A DNA stretch of 58,943 nucleotides. Source: Halanaerobium salsuginis. GTDB lineage: Bacteria > Bacillota > Halanaerobiia > Halanaerobiales > Halanaerobiaceae. Positions 17,426-25,399 of this stretch are shown one piece after another. The notes under the pieces are model-generated. The model was not told the origin of the DNA, made no database searches, and saw only the letters and a list, made by a program, of their open reading frames with translations. The stretch spans positions 1-58,943 of the forward strand of contig NZ_FOTI01000017.1 in the NCBI RefSeq assembly GCF_900114545.1. Direction: 5' to 3'. A program made the translations under genes and the position numbers. Position 1 is the first letter of the stretch. The number at the start of each line of letters is the position of its first letter.

Positions 17426-18742
17426 TTATTCAATTGCCTCTTCCATTTCTTTTTGTCCCCATTCAGCTGCTTTTTCAGCTGTCCAGCCATTTTCAGTCAT
17501 TTTCATAATTGTCTGACCGACAATAAATTGGCTGGTAATATTACCTATTTCAGGGAAGACTTTACCGGCAACATAACCAAACTTACCAATACTATCAAGA
17601 CCACCAGCAATTTCTCCAGCTTTTTCGCCCCATACTTCTAAAACATTATTATCAAGATAATGAGAATTTTCTGCAATTGAAGAACGAACTGGGTTCATGC
17701 CACCAGGAGCCATGTGTAAAAAATCAATATAATTATCTCCGCTTAATAAAAATTCAGCAAATAATCTAGCTCCTTCCATCTGATCATCTTTATTACCTTT
17801 TATAAATGTTAATCCCATAATTTGTCCAAAAACTGAATCAGATTTTTGAGTCATTTTATTGGCAAAAGCAGTTTTATCAACTAAGTTGGCTACTATGCTT
17901 CCCTTTTCTCCTTGATATGCTGTAGCTTCCAGCCCAATATCATCCATAATATAAGTAGAATACATCATCATTGGTACTCGACCAGCTAAATAAAGATCTC
18001 TAGCATCACGCCATCCATTTGGTCCAGGAGGGGTAAATTGAGCCAATCTATTATAAAAATCAAGTGTTTCAATCATTGCTGGAGAATTAAATATTATCTT
18101 ACCATCTTCAGAAAAAATACGCGCATTATTAGCAAGTGCATATTGAGTAAAGGTCTGCCTGGTATAAGCATCTTTATTGGTTCCAATTACTATACCATAT
18201 TTTTGCTCAGCTGGATTATTAAAAGTTTCGGCAGCTTTAATAATATTATTCCAATTAGTAGGTGGTTTAAGTCCTTTTTCTTTAAATAAGTCTTCTCGAT
18301 ACCAGATTCCCTGAACCCAGCCATGAAAGGGAACACCATAATAACCACTATCTGGACTAGCCAGCATTTTTAAACTTCCTTTAAAAAAGTCATTCGAACC
18401 AATTTTATCAATTACCGTATTAACATCAGCTTTAGAAATCATTCCTTCTGCACCCATTTTTAAAATAACTTCAGCACCCATCTCAACAATTTCTGGTAAT
18501 CTTCCCGCAGCCATACCAGCTACCAGTTTAGTTGGAATATCATTTTCCTGAACTGTGACCAGATTTATTTCATAATTAGGATTTTCTGCTTCGAAACGAT
18601 CAATCAAATTATTAATAACCTCAACTCGATCTTCTTCAGTCTGAGTTGTCCAATATTCAACCGTAGTTTTTGCTAAAATGGATGTACTTAATCCAACTAA
18701 TAAAAAACTAACTAAAATAAATAAAAATAATTTTTTTCTCAA
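17426..18742 (-). CDS. CUT1 ABC transporter substrate-binding protein, glucosylglycerate operon
   Basis: 438 residues, extracellular solute-binding family 1. A signal peptide (KKLFLFILVSFLLVGLSTS, cleaved near ILAK) precedes TVEYWTTQTEEDR and the block LIDRFEAENPNYEINLV. TTG start at 18740-18742 behind AGGAGGGTG. First gene of the operon running to 10209. An operator-like palindrome (18828-18847) lies about 85 bp upstream and matches one upstream of the adjacent LacI gene. Ligand unknown; a glycerate glycoside is proposed from the downstream enzymes. Confidence 0.92.
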   Translation of the reverse strand: MRKKLFLFILVSFLLVGLSTSILAKTTVEYWTTQTEEDRVEVINNLIDRFEAENPNYEINLVTVQENDIPTKLVAGMAAGRLPEIVEMGAEVILKMGAEGMISKADVNTVIDKIGSNDFFKGSLKMLASPDSGYYGVPFHGWVQGIWYREDLFKEKGLKPPTNWNNIIKAAETFNNPAEQKYGIVIGTNKDAYTRQTFTQYALANNARIFSEDGKIIFNSPAMIETLDFYNRLAQFTPPGPNGWRDARDLYLAGRVPMMMYSTYIMDDIGLEATAYQGEKGSIVANLVDKTAFANKMTQKSDSVFGQIMGLTFIKGNKDDQMEGARLFAEFLLSGDNYIDFLHMAPGGMNPVRSSIAENSHYLDNNVLEVWGEKAGEIAGGLDSIGKFGYVAGKVFPEIGNITSQFIVGQTIMKMTENGWTAEKAAEWGQKEMEEAIE

Positions 18743-18827
18743 TTTTCACCCTCCTAATAATATTAAGATAATTAACGCTAAAAATATTTGCAGCCTTTTA
18801 TATCACCTCCAGACTAATCAGATTAAT

Positions 18828-18847
18828 TTAGTCAATCGTTTGACCAA
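18828..18847 (-). promoter_or_regulatory. LacI-family operator upstream of the glucosylglycerate operon
   Basis: TTAGTCAATCGTTTGACCAA is a 20-bp palindrome with two mismatched pairs, centred on CG as is usual for LacI/GalR operators. A close relative (TTAGTCAAGCGCTTGTCTTA) lies at 20048-20067 upstream of the LacI gene next door. Confidence 0.8.
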
Positions 18848-18924
18848 ATTAACAAAATATTTTCTTCTATTTATAAGCTAATTAATAATTTTGATTAGCT
18901 AAGTCATTACTTTTAAAACTAATT

Positions 18925-19929
18925 TTAAATAATTGACTGAACTGAATTTCTTTTGATTAATTGACAGGGTAAATAAATTTTATGTGCAGTTAAGGGCTGT
19001 TCTTTGATAACTTTATATAGCATTTCCATTGCCTGTTGACCCAATTTTTCTTCTGGTTGAGATATTGTGGTTAGTTCTGGTTCTGAAGCTAAGGAAATAA
19101 TATTATTATCAAAACCAATTACTGAAATATCATGAGGTACTTTTAGACCAGCTTTTTTAATAGCTTTAATAGCACCTACCCCCATTTCATCACTAGCTGC
19201 AAAAACTGCAGTTATATTTTTATTTATTTGTAATAATTTATTCATTGCTCTAATCCCACTGGCTAATTTAAAATTTCCTTCTACTATTAAGTCTTCTTTT
19301 ATTTCTAAATTATTATCATTTAATGCCTTTTTATAACCCTGAATCCGATAGGCACCTGATTCTTTATCAACTGCTGAGCCACTAATCATTGCAATTTTTG
19401 TATGACCTGCTTTAATTAAATATTCGACAGCTCGATAAGATTCTTTAACATTATCTATATGAACTGAAGGCAATTCTTCAGCAACCTCTCTAGCTACAAC
19501 TACTGTTGGAATTTCGCTTTTAATTAATAATTTTCTACAACTTACTGGCATTTTACCACTAGCAAATAATAATCCATCTACCCTTTTTTCCTGTAAAAGA
19601 TTGATATACTTTAATTCTGCATTTTCTTGACCACCTGTTGTAGAAATAACTAAACTATAACCATACTTACTTGCTATTTTTTCAATTCCACTAGCTACTC
19701 TGGCAAAATATGTATTTGCTAGATCACTAATAATTAGACCAATAGTTTTAGTTTCTTTAGTTACCAGACTGCGTGCAATTTGATTTGGATTATACCCTAA
19801 CTCTGCTGCAACTTTAAATATTTTCTTTTGAGTCTTTTCACTTGCTTTTGGTATTCCATTTAATACTCGTGAAACTGTAGATTCTGTTACTCCCACTTTC
19901 TCCGCAATATCTTTTAAAGTTACTGCCAT
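18925..19929 (-). CDS. LacI-family regulator, probable controller of the glucosylglycerate operon
   Basis: 334 residues. The helix-turn-helix VTLKDIAEKVGVTESTVSRVLNG and hinge helix NQIARSLVTKETKTIGLI are classical LacI/GalR. The effector domain carries HIDNVKESYRAVEYLI and SVIGFDNNIIS. The gene immediately precedes the ABC operon. Two similar palindromes, one before this gene and one before the operon, support a local autoregulated repressor. The inducer is unknown. Confidence 0.9.
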   Translation of the reverse strand: MAVTLKDIAEKVGVTESTVSRVLNGIPKASEKTQKKIFKVAAELGYNPNQIARSLVTKETKTIGLIISDLANTYFARVASGIEKIASKYGYSLVISTTGGQENAELKYINLLQEKRVDGLLFASGKMPVSCRKLLIKSEIPTVVVAREVAEELPSVHIDNVKESYRAVEYLIKAGHTKIAMISGSAVDKESGAYRIQGYKKALNDNNLEIKEDLIVEGNFKLASGIRAMNKLLQINKNITAVFAASDEMGVGAIKAIKKAGLKVPHDISVIGFDNNIISLASEPELTTISQPEEKLGQQAMEMLYKVIKEQPLTAHKIYLPCQLIKRNSVQSII

Positions 19930-20047
19930 ATTAATACCTCATTTATTATAAATTTATGTGTTATAAGTTAATAGTTAAATCTAATTAAATATATTTATAA
20001 TTATCTAACTATTTTGATTTAATTTTATTATAATAAAATTTCAAACT

Positions 20048-20067
20048 TTAGTCAAGCGCTTGTCTTA
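20048..20067 (-). promoter_or_regulatory. Autoregulatory LacI-family operator
   Basis: TTAGTCAAGCGCTTGTCTTA, centred on GCGC, matches the site at 18828-18847 in the core GTCAAnCGnTTG. It lies about 120 bp upstream of the regulator start. Confidence 0.72.
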
Positions 20068-20114
20068 AATTAATTTAATCAAATTTTTAAAAATAAATTA
20101 TTAAGATAAATAAA

Positions 20115-20155
20115 AAAGAGCCTTTATAATAGCTGCTAAACTATTTAGGCTCTTT
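20115..20155 (-). terminator. Rho-independent terminator of the glucarate/galactarate operon
   Basis: AAAGAGCCT (20115-20123) pairs with AGGCTCTTT (20147-20155), and an inner AATAG/CTATT pairing extends the stem. On the minus strand it is followed by TTTTTTATTT, about 38 bp after the garR-like stop. Strong terminator. Confidence 0.9.
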
Positions 20156-20192
20156 AATTATTTCTGACTAAAAAATTATAATAAGTTATTAG

Positions 20193-21080
20193 TTAGTTTT
20201 TTAAAGAAATATTATTTAATTTTTCATAAAAAAGACCAAGCCCACCATGATCAACTTCAGTATGACCATCAGAAATTAATTTCTGCATCATTTCCATAAC
20301 TTGAGCTGCCAGGGGCATATAAGTATGGAGTTCTCTACTAGTTTCAAAAGTATTTGTCAGATCTTTAACATGTAATTTCATTTTAAACCCAGGATCATAA
20401 TTACCTGCTAACATTCTAGGTGCCTTATCTTCCATACACTGGCTACCAGCCAGCCCACCTCTAATCGCATTAAATATTTTTTCAGGGTCAACTCCAGCTT
20501 TCTTTCCAAAGCTTAGTCCTTCAGCTACTGCAGCAATGTTAATTCCAACAATAATTTGATTAACTAATTTGGTAGTTTCTCCTGCTCCAATATCTCCAAC
20601 TAGAGTAACACTACCACCCATAACCTCTAGAATTGCTTTATTAGCTTTAAATACTTTCTCATTACCACCTACCATAAAAGCAACTGTACCAGCTTCTGCA
20701 CCTTCCTGACCTCCACTTACTGGTGCATCTAACATTTCTACTCCTTTTTCTAACAGAGCAGCAGCAACTTCCTGAGAAACTAGGGGAGAAATAGAACTCA
20801 TATCAATAAAAACCTGGCCTGATTTAACGCCTTCAATAAGTCCGTTTTCACCTAATGCTACAGCTTTAACGTGAGGAGAGTTAGGCAGCATAGTAATAAT
20901 AACTTCACTATTTTCTGCAATCTCTTTAGCTGTACTTAAACTTGCTGCCCCATAGTCAACTAATTCTTTAACTGATTCTTCATTTAAATCATTAACAATT
21001 AACTCATAACCAGCATCTATTAAATTCTTTGCCATCGGCTTACCCATAATACCCAGACCAATAAATCCTATTTTTTTCAT
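20193..21080 (-). CDS. garR: Tartronate semialdehyde reductase (2-hydroxy-3-oxopropionate reductase)
   Basis: 295 residues of the 3-hydroxyisobutyrate dehydrogenase-related family. Rossmann motif GFIGLGIMGKPMAKNL at the N-terminus, substrate loop DAPVSGGQEGAEAGT (about 118-132) and catalytic K171 in GAGETTKLVNQ. It should reduce tartronate semialdehyde to D-glycerate with NAD(P)H. It is the last gene of an operon with GudD, GarD, a DapA-family lyase and glycerate kinase, which fits the aldarate pathway exactly. Length is the same as the E. coli enzyme within a few residues. Confidence 0.93.
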   Translation of the reverse strand: MKKIGFIGLGIMGKPMAKNLIDAGYELIVNDLNEESVKELVDYGAASLSTAKEIAENSEVIITMLPNSPHVKAVALGENGLIEGVKSGQVFIDMSSISPLVSQEVAAALLEKGVEMLDAPVSGGQEGAEAGTVAFMVGGNEKVFKANKAILEVMGGSVTLVGDIGAGETTKLVNQIIVGINIAAVAEGLSFGKKAGVDPEKIFNAIRGGLAGSQCMEDKAPRMLAGNYDPGFKMKLHVKDLTNTFETSRELHTYMPLAAQVMEMMQKLISDGHTEVDHGGLGLFYEKLNNISLKN

Positions 21081-21120
21081 TAAAATTCACTCCTTAAGTA
21101 ATTTTAAATATTTATTTAAT

Positions 21121-22005
21121 TTAAAGTGCACCAATTTCTTTCAAAACTAGCTTTAGTTTTTCTTTTTTTTCTACAGCTAAATTTTTAATTGGTGCCAGCG
21201 TGTTGCCAGCATTTAATCCTAAAATATTAAGCCCATCTTTAAGTATTACTGGAAAAGAACCTAAGTCATAAGACATTCTAAGCTGTGATAATTTAAATTG
21301 TGCTTTCTTGGCTGCAGCAAGATTACCTTTTTGATATTCATCATAAATTTCAACTAACAATTTAGGTACTAAATTACCTGTTGAAGCAATAGTACCTTTA
21401 GCACCATAAACTAACCCACTCAAAATTAAAGTATCTTTACCAATCAAAACATTAAAATCAGGTTCAGTTTTCCGAATAAATTCACTAACTAAAGTCATAT
21501 CACCACTGCTATCTTTAATTCCAACAATATTATCTATTTTACTTAGCTTAACTAATAAATCAACTTCTATATTTACTCCTGTTCGAGCTGGATTATTATA
21601 AAGAAGAACAGGCAAGTCAACACTTCGAGCTACTGCTTTGAAATGATCATATAATTCTTCATTATTTGGATGAATAAACATTGGTGTAATTACTGAAACA
21701 GCATTAACACCAAGTTCTGCAGCTAATCTAGTCATTTTAATTGTATCTCTTGTTGTAATTAAACCAGTACCAGCATAAACAGGTACACGCCCTCTATTTT
21801 CAGCTAAGACTATCTTTAAAATCTTTTTTTTCTGTTCAAAGTCCAAACCATAACATTCACCGGTACTGCTAACTGCAAATAGTCCATGCACTCCACTTTC
21901 AATAAGAAAGTTAGTTAATTTTTTTAAAATATTTTCATCAATATCACCATATTCATCAAGTGGAGTTAACATAGCAGGTATAATTCCTTTAGCCTCAAAT
22001 TTCAT
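21121..22005 (-). CDS. DapA-family lyase, probable 5-keto-4-deoxy-glucarate aldolase
   Basis: 294 residues, class I pyruvate-dependent aldolase family (DHDPS/NAL). The Schiff-base lysine is K164 (VGIKDSSGD), the tyrosine Y136 in LLYNNPARTG, and the STGE loop is at 47-50. R141 aligns with the DHDPS arginine that binds the carboxylate of the aldehyde substrate. In this operon the missing step is cleavage of 5-keto-4-deoxy-glucarate to pyruvate and tartronate semialdehyde, which E. coli does with the unrelated GarL. A retained arginine suits an acidic aldehyde. The alternative, KdgD-type dehydration to 2-ketoglutarate semialdehyde, would need an aldehyde dehydrogenase that is absent here, while GarR and glycerate kinase are present. 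Activity is inferred. Confidence 0.75.
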   Translation of the reverse strand: MKFEAKGIIPAMLTPLDEYGDIDENILKKLTNFLIESGVHGLFAVSSTGECYGLDFEQKKKILKIVLAENRGRVPVYAGTGLITTRDTIKMTRLAAELGVNAVSVITPMFIHPNNEELYDHFKAVARSVDLPVLLYNNPARTGVNIEVDLLVKLSKIDNIVGIKDSSGDMTLVSEFIRKTEPDFNVLIGKDTLILSGLVYGAKGTIASTGNLVPKLLVEIYDEYQKGNLAAAKKAQFKLSQLRMSYDLGSFPVILKDGLNILGLNAGNTLAPIKNLAVEKKEKLKLVLKEIGAL

Positions 22006-22034
22006 TTTATCACTTCCTAAAATTTTATCTAAAA

Positions 22035-23162
22035 TTAAAAATCCAATTTCACTGTTCTCATTACCTGTTCAGCAATGAACTGCAGCCATTTACAGGTATT
22101 CTTTTCAGCTGCTAATTCTTGATCATAAAGCATATTAAAAACAGCATCAATTCCTTCCTGTAAAATATTTTCTACTCCTTCACCAAAGATTGCTGATATT
22201 CCGATCACTGGAATATTTTTTGCTTTTGCTGCTCTGGCTACTCCAATTGGAGTCTTTCCATTAACACTTTGGCTATCAAGTCGTCCTTCTCCAGTGATTA
22301 CCAGATCTACTCCATCTAATTTTGCTGTTAAATCAACTGCATCTAAAACTATTTCAATTCCTTTTTCTAATTTCGCATCTAAAAAAGCAAGCAAACCTGC
22401 TCCTAAACCACCAGCTGCTCCACTACCTGGAATATTTTGTACATCAATATCAAGTTTTTGTTTTAATAGTTCAGCAAAATAGTATAAATTGCTATCAAGT
22501 TCTTCTATCATTGCTGGAGTTGCACCTTTTTGTGGGCCATAAATAAAAGCAGCACCAGCCGGACCATAAAGTCTATTTGATACGTCACAAGCGACTCTAA
22601 TTTCAGTATCTTTTATCCTGGGATCAAGATTTGATAAATCAAAATCAACTATTTTTTTAAGTTGATTACCTCCAAAAGAAATTTCTTGACCAGTTTTATC
22701 TTTAAAACTGATGCCAAGTGCCTGGGCCATTCCGACACCTGCATCATTTGTAGCACTACCCCCTATGCCAATAATTAGTTTTTCTGATCCCTTATCAAGA
22801 GCAGCTTTAATTAATTCACCGGTTCCATAGGTAGTAGTGTATAAAGGATTTAATTCATTCTCAGGAATTAGAGGCAAACCAGAAGCCAGTGCCATTTCTA
22901 TCACACCAGTCTTACTAGCAGCTAAATAACCAAAATAAGACTTTATCTTGTTACCTAATGGACCTGTTACTTGCTGACTTATTATTTCTCCATTATGTGA
23001 ATCAACTAGAGACTGCATTGTACCTTCTCCGCCATCCGCCATTGGCACTTTTAATATTTCAGTATCTTTAGCAGCTTTTAAAATACCTCTTTCTATCTGA
23101 GTTGCAACTTCAAGTGCTGTTAAACTTCCTTTAAATGAATCTGGTGCAATAAGTATTTTCAT
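22035..23162 (-). CDS. garK: Glycerate 2-kinase, aldarate operon copy
   Basis: 375 residues with all glycerate kinase blocks: APDSFKGSL, MADGGEGTMQ, MALASGLPL, IGIGGSATNDAGVGMAQALG, ITGEGRLDSQS and NGKTPIGVAR. It would phosphorylate the D-glycerate made by the reductase two genes downstream, ending the glucarate/galactarate route at 2-phosphoglycerate. It is a clear paralogue of 10209-11357; two operons in one window keep separate copies. ATG start; the lyase gene follows after 29 bp. Confidence 0.94.
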   Translation of the reverse strand: MKILIAPDSFKGSLTALEVATQIERGILKAAKDTEILKVPMADGGEGTMQSLVDSHNGEIISQQVTGPLGNKIKSYFGYLAASKTGVIEMALASGLPLIPENELNPLYTTTYGTGELIKAALDKGSEKLIIGIGGSATNDAGVGMAQALGISFKDKTGQEISFGGNQLKKIVDFDLSNLDPRIKDTEIRVACDVSNRLYGPAGAAFIYGPQKGATPAMIEELDSNLYYFAELLKQKLDIDVQNIPGSGAAGGLGAGLLAFLDAKLEKGIEIVLDAVDLTAKLDGVDLVITGEGRLDSQSVNGKTPIGVARAAKAKNIPVIGISAIFGEGVENILQEGIDAVFNMLYDQELAAEKNTCKWLQFIAEQVMRTVKLDF

Positions 23163-23309
23163 ATTTCACCCCCAATAAGTGGATAGTTAATTTATAATTT
23201 TAGTCTATTGAAAAAAAACTTATAAAACAATATATAAAGTATTTAAATTAAAATCATCTACTAAACTTTTTTTGGGCAAGTTGACTAAACTATAATTTTA
23301 AAATATATA

Positions 23310-24818
23310 TCAAGTAACTGGAGCAGGATTAAATAAACATAATCTGTTTTCAATTTTCCATTTATCAGCCCAGGTTATTTTTTCTCCACTAGCAACCTCT
23401 ATTACATAATTAAATATTTCTTTTCCAACTTCTTCAATAGTAACTTCTCCATTTATAATTCTACCAGCATTTATATCAATTAGATCTTTCCACTTTTCTT
23501 TTAATTCACTTCTACTTGAAACTTTAATAACTGGAGCAGCTGCTAATCCATAAGGTGTTCCTCTTCCTGTAGTAAATACTTGTAAATTTATACCAGCAGC
23601 TAACTGTAGGGTGCCACAAATAAAATCACTAGCAGGCGTAGCACCAAAATTTAATCCTCTATTATTTAATTTTTCACCAGGACCTAAAACATCAACTATT
23701 TCAAGAGTACCAGATTTTTGTATTGATCCTAATGACTTTTCTACAATATTTACTAGTCCCCCCTTCTTATTACCTGGAGTAGGATTTGCATCTCTATCAA
23801 CATCACCTGAGTTAAGATAATCATCATACCAAGCAATTTCTGATTTTAATTTTTTGGCTACTTTTTTATCTTTAATTCTTGGAGCAATAAGATTTAATCC
23901 ATCCCTAACTTCAGAAACTTCAGAAAAGATAACAGAAGCGCCTGCTTGAACTAAAAGATCTACAGCATAACCTACAGCTGGATTAGCAGTAATACCAGAA
24001 AATGAATCGCTGCCTCCACATTGAACACCAACTACTAGTTCAGATAGAGGAAATTCTTTACGTTTTCGTCTATTTAATTTTTTTAAAGAAGATTTTATCG
24101 CTGAAATGATTGTATCCTGCATTTCTTCAAAACCAGATTCTTTTTGAAGTATAATGGTTTTTTTATCTTCATTTTTAAATAATTTATTTGCTTCTAGTTT
24201 TTCGCAACCTAAACTTAAAACTAAAAGATCACCAAAATTAGGATTTTGACTTAGATTCTTTAAAGTTTGAATTGGTATTTTGGCATCTGGAGAATTTATT
24301 GCAACTCCACAGCCATAGTTATGATTTATTGGTACTATTCCATCCACATTGGGGTAGTTCCTAAGTATATTATTTTTAACTTTTTCAATAGCTTTATTTA
24401 TTACTCCTTCAACACACTGAACACAGGTGAATATTGCTAATAGATTTTTAACTCCAACACTACCATCCTCATTCTTATAACCTTCAAAAGTGTAACCTTC
24501 TAAGGGTTCATATTTTTTAATATTTGTACCAAACTCCAAGTTTTCTAGTTTTGGTGATTCTGGTAATCTCACATTATTTTCATTAATCCATGCTCCTTGA
24601 GTAATATCCTCTGCTGCATAGGCAATAACATTTGCATATCGTATTATTTTATCACCTTTTTTAAAATCTCTTAAAGCTACTTTATGACCTTGAGGAATAT
24701 TCTCTTTTATTATAATACCATCTTCTAGCCTAGTTCCTTGCTTAATTCCATCAGTGTTAACAACAATCTTTACATTATCTTCTGGATGAATTTTTATTAG
24801 TTGAATATTTTTTTTCAT
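23310..24818 (-). CDS. garD: Galactarate dehydratase
   Basis: 502 residues, slightly shorter than E. coli GarD (523). The N-terminal SAF-like domain (about 1-95) contains the block IIKENIPQGHKVALRDF. The UxaA/GarD catalytic domain follows with EGYTFEGYKNEDGSVGVKN, INHNYGCGVAI, LSLGCEKLEANKLF, CGGSDSFSGITANPAVG and TTGRGTPYGLAAAPVIKV. It dehydrates meso-galactarate to 5-keto-4-deoxy-glucarate, using iron in the known enzyme. With GudD in the same operon, both aldarate isomers are covered. ATG start behind AAAGAGGTG. Confidence 0.93.
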   Translation of the reverse strand: MKKNIQLIKIHPEDNVKIVVNTDGIKQGTRLEDGIIIKENIPQGHKVALRDFKKGDKIIRYANVIAYAAEDITQGAWINENNVRLPESPKLENLEFGTNIKKYEPLEGYTFEGYKNEDGSVGVKNLLAIFTCVQCVEGVINKAIEKVKNNILRNYPNVDGIVPINHNYGCGVAINSPDAKIPIQTLKNLSQNPNFGDLLVLSLGCEKLEANKLFKNEDKKTIILQKESGFEEMQDTIISAIKSSLKKLNRRKRKEFPLSELVVGVQCGGSDSFSGITANPAVGYAVDLLVQAGASVIFSEVSEVRDGLNLIAPRIKDKKVAKKLKSEIAWYDDYLNSGDVDRDANPTPGNKKGGLVNIVEKSLGSIQKSGTLEIVDVLGPGEKLNNRGLNFGATPASDFICGTLQLAAGINLQVFTTGRGTPYGLAAAPVIKVSSRSELKEKWKDLIDINAGRIINGEVTIEEVGKEIFNYVIEVASGEKITWADKWKIENRLCLFNPAPVT

Positions 24819-24916
24819 TAATGCACCTCTTTTTCATACTGGGCTTAATATTACCACAAACTAATAGTTGGATTATTAATAAAAATATTTTGTAAGTTTA
24901 AAAATAATACACAGAT

Positions 24917-25366
24917 TTATTTTACAACTAAAACAGAAACTTGTGAATGCCTAACAACTTTTTCTGTAGTGCTACCAAGTAAAACATCTTTCATAGAGCT
25001 ATTTCCTTTATCAGCTAAAACTATTAAATCAAATTTATTTTTTTCAGCATAACTGCAAATATCTCTAGCAGGATTGTTTCCTTTTTTTACTATCCTATTA
25101 GTCTTTAAACCTTTTTTACCAAGAATTAACTCACATTTACCATAAATCATACTGCATGTTTCTAACGCTTCATCTGCAGCTTTTTTTCTTTTTTCCATTT
25201 GTTTATTCTCTCTATTGTAATCATCAATAGATGTTAAAAAATTATAATTATAATTCAGTATTGTTAAAAAAGCAACTTCTCCTTTACATAACAAAGCCAT
25301 TTCTTGAGCTTTTTTAGCAACTTTTGAGCAACTATCAGAACCTTTAATTGCTACCAATATCTTCAT
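24917..25366 (-). CDS. Universal stress protein (UspA family) embedded in the aldarate transport operon
   Basis: 149 residues, single Usp domain: MKILVAIKGSDSCSKVAKKA at the start and the nucleotide-loop region ADKGNSSMKDVLLGSTTEKVVRHSQVSVLVV at the end. Compared with the G-2x-G-9x-G(S/T) ATP motif, the first glycine is replaced by alanine while the second glycine and GS remain, so ATP binding is uncertain. It lies between tctA (34 bp upstream) and garD. By analogy with TeaD, a Usp protein that modulates the TeaABC TRAP transporter in Halomonas, it may regulate the TctABC importer; that is inference. Confidence 0.88.
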   Translation of the reverse strand: MKILVAIKGSDSCSKVAKKAQEMALLCKGEVAFLTILNYNYNFLTSIDDYNRENKQMEKRKKAADEALETCSMIYGKCELILGKKGLKTNRIVKKGNNPARDICSYAEKNKFDLIVLADKGNSSMKDVLLGSTTEKVVRHSQVSVLVVK

Positions 25367-25399
25367 AGAAATAAAATACCTCCTTTATACAAATATAAT

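Noticed and set aside
21121-22005. Annotation as dihydrodipicolinate synthase or as KdgD dehydratase
   Set aside because: Lysine genes are absent and the operon is purely aldarate catabolism. KdgD would need a ketoglutarate semialdehyde dehydrogenase, which is not here, while GarR and glycerate kinase are.
22294-22546. Plus-strand open frames inside the glycerate kinase gene
   Set aside because: They mirror conserved codons of the kinase; the translations resemble no family and have no start signals.
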